Origin: Exophiala sp. HKRS030
Taxonomy: Eukaryota > Ascomycota > Eurotiomycetes > Chaetothyriales > Herpotrichiellaceae
Length of the DNA stretch: 64,000 nt
Assembly (NCBI GenBank): GCA_023897205.1
Contig: JAHWDD010000008.1
Span: 1,922,001 to 1,986,000 of the forward strand
Reading direction: 5' to 3'
Shown: one piece after another, positions 59,734-64,000 of the stretch
How the letters are laid out: each line of letters begins with the position of its first letter
Numbering within the stretch: position 1 is the first letter of the stretch
The notes under the pieces: generated by a model
What the model saw: the letters and a program-made list of their open reading frames with translations, nothing else
Databases searched by the model: none
Told to the model about the DNA's origin: nothing
Position numbers and translations under genes: made by a program

Positions 59734-60164
59734 TATATAAAGTTGTTACCCGGAAATCCGCCTTGATAGTTATATAGTATATAAAGGAGAGAAGTTGATG
59801 TTCGAGACGACTAAGGAAAGTTAACCGAGGATGGTGGGGGCTAATATAGGAAAGAAACCTGGGGAACGATCTTGGCATTGAGGGAAAGAAATCTCTAAAA
59901 GCGGCGGCACTGACCGCCCGATTCGGCGGGAAGTTTCCCTGCAACCTGCGTTGAACTGTAGCTGGAGATTTGTATCAGGAATAACTGACGATATTGATCG
60001 TCATTTGAAATCGAGCCTTGTCTTGCCCCTCGTCCCGGGGCACGCCTACAATTTTAATCCAGGAATCGCTCTTGAGGAAACTCCATGGTCCAATTCGCAG
60101 CACCGATACAGATCATGATTGGTACCGTAGAATAGCACTTTCTTCTTCTCAACGTCGTTGAACC
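59734..60164. other. spacer at right edge of the cluster
   Basis: The 3' flank of the regulator and promoter of the GTPase gene; no gene seen. Confidence 0.5.
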
Positions 60165-61590
60165 ATGCCTCGCGATCCCCTTATTGGCCTGGTGGGCAAA
60201 CCATCCTCGGGAAATCAACAACTTTAAACAGGTATGCCGACACTTCTGGCTCTTGAGGCTTGACCGTCTTGTGCTTACCGTGTCCCTCCAGTTTGACCGA
60301 TGCCAGCTCGAAAGTAGGTCAGTCCGAGCCATCTGTTTCATGTTCAAGAAGGTTCAAAGGCTGATAACCGAGCGCAGGCAACTTTCCGTAAGATTATACC
60401 TTTTCCAATCATCTGCCTTATCCAGATTCTAAACCCTTGGTAGTTTCACAACCATCGATCCCCAACGAGCCGTTGGTTACCTCCAGATTGATTGCGCATG
60501 TGTACGGCATGGCTTGACCGAGAGATGCAGGCCGAATTATGGATCCTGTGTTGGTGGCAAGAGATCAGTACCCATCGAGCTCCTCGACGTAGCAGGACTT
60601 GTACCTGGGGCGCATGAAGGCAAAGGATTAGGAAACAAGTTCCTGGACGACCTTCGACATGCAGATGCGCTTATACATGTAGTAGATGTGAGTGGCACTA
60701 CAGATGCCGAAGGAAAAGCCACTCGAGGCTACGATCCCAGCGTGGATATCGAATGGTTACGTGGTGAGATTGTACGATGGATTCAAGGCAATCTAATGGA
60801 AAAATGGGGGAGTATAAAGCGAAGGCATGTGGCTATTAAAGCTACACCAGTCGACACACTACAAGCTCAGTTCTCAGGATATGGAAGCACGAGCAACGTC
60901 GTTGCCAGGTGCTTGGACCGACTTCAATTAAAGCAACCACTCGAAGAATGGAGCGACGAAACCGTTGCCAAGGTCGTTCAGACTTTCACCGATGAAAAAT
61001 TCCCTACGGTCCTCGCTCTAAATAAAATCGATCACCCAGACGCAGATCGGAATATTGCCAAAATTGCCAAACAGCAGCCGCCGGAAAGCATTGTCCTTTG
61101 CTCCGCGATATCAGAGGTCTTTCTACGCAGGCTTGCCAAACAAGGCTACATCAAATATAAAGAAGGACAAGAATATCTGGACACAAGAGAAGATTTGATC
61201 GAACAGGGCGACCCTGATGGTGGAGGACTCAAAGAAATGGACGATAAACTCAAACAAAGGATCGAGAATCTAAAGGACATGGTTCTATACAGGTTTGGCA
61301 GTACAGGAGTGGTGCAAGTTTTGTCAAGAGCCGCACAATTACTAGGCCTTGTGCCAGTATTCCCAGTCAGAAACATCCACACCTACGGCTCCGGTGGCAG
61401 TTCAAACACAGCAGTATTTCGCGACTGCGTCCTCGTCAAAAAGAACAGCACGGTGGCGGACGTAGCAAGAAAAGTCATGGGCGATGCACCCATAGCCTTT
61501 ATCGAAGGTGACGGAGGACGACGAGTTGCAGAAGACCAGATTGTCAGCGTGGGCAAGAATGATATTCTCTCTTTCCATGTTGGAAGATGA
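60165..61590 (+). CDS. Obg-family GTPase of the Ygr210/YchF-like group (frame break in P-loop)
   Basis: Exons 60165-60231, 60292-60317, 60378-60387 and 60444-61590. The third is a 10-base micro-exon; all introns are 56-60 bp and the phases of exons 2-4 agree. The start [16 protein letters not shown] leads into the P-loop, but the frame breaks at the GGG run 60209-60211. One added base restores GKST and the splice phase, giving about 416 residues. After that come the G2-like FPFTTIDP, the G3 [16 protein letters not shown], the G4 NKID at about residue 228 and a C-terminal TGS-type region ending DILSFHVGR. Members bind GTP or ATP and associate with ribosomes; the precise role of this fungal branch is not settled. 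It is a housekeeping gene and probably outside the cluster. Confidence 0.82.
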
Positions 61591-61666
61591 ATGGATGCAA
61601 TTTTTATGATACATGGACATAATTCCAACGCCGCCATGAATGCCATGAGCCAAACGATTGGCGGGT

Positions 61667-62103
61667 TCAATGTCCCTTCTATTGAGCCCGTCAGCACTCC
61701 TGACTTGGGTAATACACGGCTCAACAATGAACAGACTTACACTGCCTCTCTCCTCATTCATACCGATGACAGGCTCTGGTGCCGCAGGTCTATCCTTCTT
61801 GGCCCGCTTGTTATTATTCCCTTCATCTTGACGGCTGATGGCCTGGCTGCCCTTCTTGAGCGATTCATGGTCCTTCATACCCTGATGTGCCGAGTCGGAT
61901 TGGACATCGTGGCCGTCTCGCTTTACCGCGTGGTCGTCTGTCTGGCGGCCCGACCATCCAGGAGTCGAGTCGTTCTTGGAGACACCGGACTTCTCGGCCT
62001 GGACGGACGCCGTCAAAGAGAATGGGCGTACGGAGATCTGGGGGAAATGAGGCTTCGAGGTCTTGAGAATCAGTCTCGTGGTCTGGGTTGGTAGTCGAGG
62101 CAT
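61667..62103 (-). CDS. small fungal protein, probably mitochondrial
   Basis: Exon 1 is 61741-62103 and exon 2 is 61667-61678, only four codons including the stop, joined over a 62-bp intron (GTAAGT..AATAG). The product is 124 residues. The N-terminus (MPRLPTQTTRLILKTSKPHF) is basic and Ser/Thr-rich with no acidic residue, followed by RPFSLTAS, a typical mitochondrial cleavage region. The rest is hydrophilic and ends GMNEERGSKGH. I chose this splice because the unspliced frame would run antisense into the GTPase gene, while the spliced end looks like other short fungal proteins of this type. The function is unknown. It converges on the GTPase gene with 76 bp between them. Confidence 0.65.
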
Positions 62104-63294
62104 GTTGATTTGGTAGAAGTTGGGGCGGCACGTGAATTGAACAAATTCAGAGATCTCAGAATGTACCTGGTTTAGAAGTGACAATTAGACGAGGGGCTGA
62201 ATGTGGTTTGTCTAGGATGAAGCTATTGAAAGTGCAATACAAGATGACATTTTGGTGCATTTGCTCTCGGTCCCCGTACGTTTCCCCGCTAATGACAGTG
62301 TTCCTCTCATGTCTGACGATTCGACATTGGGGATCTATCTTCCGTCCTTCAGTCGAGTCCATGTCGAAATTATGACGACATTTTCCAGTAGAGCCATGGC
62401 CATTAAGCCGCCATGACTCGCAGCTAGCATTGAATGTACAGCTATTTCATATACGAACAATTCCTACCACTGAATTTTGTTCAGATGCGAAAACAAAGCC
62501 CAAGTATTCGTGAACATTCGAACGCAATGCTGACACTATTATCGTTCATATATTTCTTATTGAGCAGTATGCAACTACGAAGTGTTCGTAGTATGTGGAA
62601 ATTGGTGGCATGACGCCTGCACCTCGGTAACTACGCGAGGGTCTCTTTCACGTGACCACAGATGTTTCAAAACATCAAGACGCCCAAGGCGATCGGGTAG
62701 GTAATGATTCGTGTTCCTCCTCCTGAACTCAGTCCGCTTTCCAGGCTTATCATAACATATTAACACCCGATCTGATGTTCTTGTGCGGTACGTGTCACAG
62801 ATCGCAAAAGCGTTGTCGGTGGGCAAGGCAGGTCGTTCTTGTGGTCGGTTAGTCTTACCCTTTGTGATGGGTCAACGAGCTGCCTCGTGTCGCCCTTCCT
62901 TTGATATTGGGTGGAGGACATCGCGTCGCACTGTTCCCAGTATCAACCAGAATTACGAATTATTGGAGTGGTCATGGTTTCGCTGCAGATCTCGCCTCCA
63001 TGCCATCGTGCACTAGCTACAGGTCTAGGATAGCCGAGGAGATCTTGCATGACACTTGCGAGAATCAAGGCTCAAAAGAATGGCGAAAACGTGCTTGGCG
63101 ACTGCCAACCCTGCACGCCGATTGTCGGCGCGAGCAGTCGTGTGGAACGAGAGGGGGGAGGGTCCACGAGGGCCATTTGACCTGCAAATCAAAGACCATA
63201 TTGTATTCCTGTCTCCTACAACTTTGATTTGGACTCGTCCTCGACCATTCTCTCAGAGTCAGGAACAGAAGTGCAGCTTTGGTGCGCGATCACA
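62104..63294. other. spacer, divergent promoter region, no gene seen
   Basis: Lies between the start of the small mitochondrial-type gene and that of the amidase gene. The short ORFs here have no recognisable features. Confidence 0.5.
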
Positions 63295-64000
63295 ATGGTC
63301 AACATGGAAACCATCAGGCCTACCTGGCAAGAGGTTGCTGCCAAACGCTCACATGATATCAACAGCAAGATTCCAGAGGCGTGGCGGCTGTCAGCCAAAG
63401 TATTGGAGAACCACAAGCCGATGGATCTACCACGAGACTCTGGAATTCTCACCTTGAGAGAGTTGAACATCACTGAACTGCGTGCCATCGATATACTCGC
63501 AGCAATACGTGAGCGCAAGATATCAGCTGTCGAGGTTACTCGAGCATTTTGCAAACGAGCAGCTATCGCACATCAAGTTGTGAGCATCGCGCACCCTTGC
63601 AACAGAATTCCGCCAGCACAATCGCTTGGAGTCTAGAAACTGACTTTCCTCCGTGTAGACGAACTGCGTGGCCGAGGTCATGTTTGATGATGCATTGGCT
63701 CAAGCCGAGGAGCTTGACAGATATATGTACGTTCACGGAAAGACAAAAGGACCATTGCATGGCCTGCCTGTGTCTGTGAAAGAACACATCTTTTTGAAAG
63801 GCACCACGGCCACAGCTGGATTGATTGCTTGGGCAGATCAAATGAGCCCTGACGATGCACTCATAGTTCGAACCTTCAGAGATCAAGGAGCAGTCTTTCA
63901 CGTCAAAACAACGAACCCACAGACCTTGATGGCATGTGAGACTGACTCGAACTTGTTTGGTCGAACATTGAACCCACACAATTTGCGCTTGTCCAGTGGT
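63295..64000 (+). CDS. amidase-signature enzyme, N-terminal part (runs off the window)
   Basis: Exon 1 is 63295-63579 and exon 2 runs from 63659 to the window end; the 79-bp intron (GTGAGC..GTGTAG) has the branch AACTGAC. Only about 209 residues are visible and no stop is reached. The catalytic Lys of the Ser-cisSer-Lys triad is in LPVSVKEHIF (~residue 136), and the last bases encode RLSSG, the start of the Gly/Ser-rich signature. The family hydrolyses amides. The N-terminal part (ISAVEVTRAFCKRA, NCVAEVMFDDALAQAEELD) fits fungal acetamidase-like members. An in-frame ATG at 63229 is possible, but the family begins near TWQEVAAKRS. Its substrate cannot be told. Confidence 0.85.

Overview
The window is a 64-kb piece of a filamentous ascomycete (Pezizomycotina) chromosome, probably Eurotiomycetes-like. 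The evidence is fungal housekeeping genes broken by short introns of about 50-120 bp with GT..AG ends and CTRAY branch sites, long non-coding spacers, and a complete-looking fungal polyketide gene cluster. No viral genome, bacterial operon, tRNA, rRNA or CRISPR array was seen.

Layout. 0.4-2.4 kb: mitochondrial ribosomal protein bL21m and a small GPI-anchored secreted protein. 3.7-6.3 kb: a C2H2 zinc-finger protein. 6.3-16.5 kb: a 10-kb spacer with no convincing gene, full of simple repeats and copies of a TACTCCGTA-type motif. 16.5-22.5 kb: mitochondrial Hsp70 diverging from a WD40/DUF2415 protein, with a heat-shock element between them. 24.3-27 kb: a disordered proline/serine-rich protein. 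30.7-32.6 kb: BMT6-type rRNA methyltransferase facing ribosomal protein eL22. 35-36.6 kb: translin facing a small conserved protein. 37.3-38.1 kb: a secreted protein.

39.0-59.7 kb: a seven-gene biosynthetic cluster. It holds an MFS exporter, a FAD monooxygenase, a cytochrome P450, a trans-acting enoyl reductase, a LovG-like serine hydrolase, a highly reducing PKS of about 2,986 residues (KS-MAT-DH-MT-noER-KR-ACP-C, the LovB architecture) and a Zn2Cys6 regulator diverging from the PKS. Expected logic: the PKS and trans-ER build one methylated, reduced chain, the hydrolase frees it, the P450 and FAD enzyme oxidise it, the MFS protein exports it and the Zn2Cys6 protein switches it on. There is no second PKS and no acyltransferase like LovF/LovD, so the product should be a single-chain polyketide without an esterified side chain. 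The C domain lacks the second His of its HHxxxDG motif.

60.2-64 kb: a Ygr210-type Obg GTPase, a small probably mitochondrial protein, and the 5' part of an amidase running off the end.

The most unexpected observation is a pattern of six reading-frame breaks in five otherwise intact genes: zinc-finger, proline-rich (twice), FAD monooxygenase, PKS and GTPase. Each lies at or beside a short G/C run, each is explained by one missing base, and adding one base per site makes every CDS length divisible by three. This looks like homopolymer under-calling in the assembly rather than five dying genes, but it needs checking, since it hits the PKS methyltransferase domain and a GTPase P-loop.
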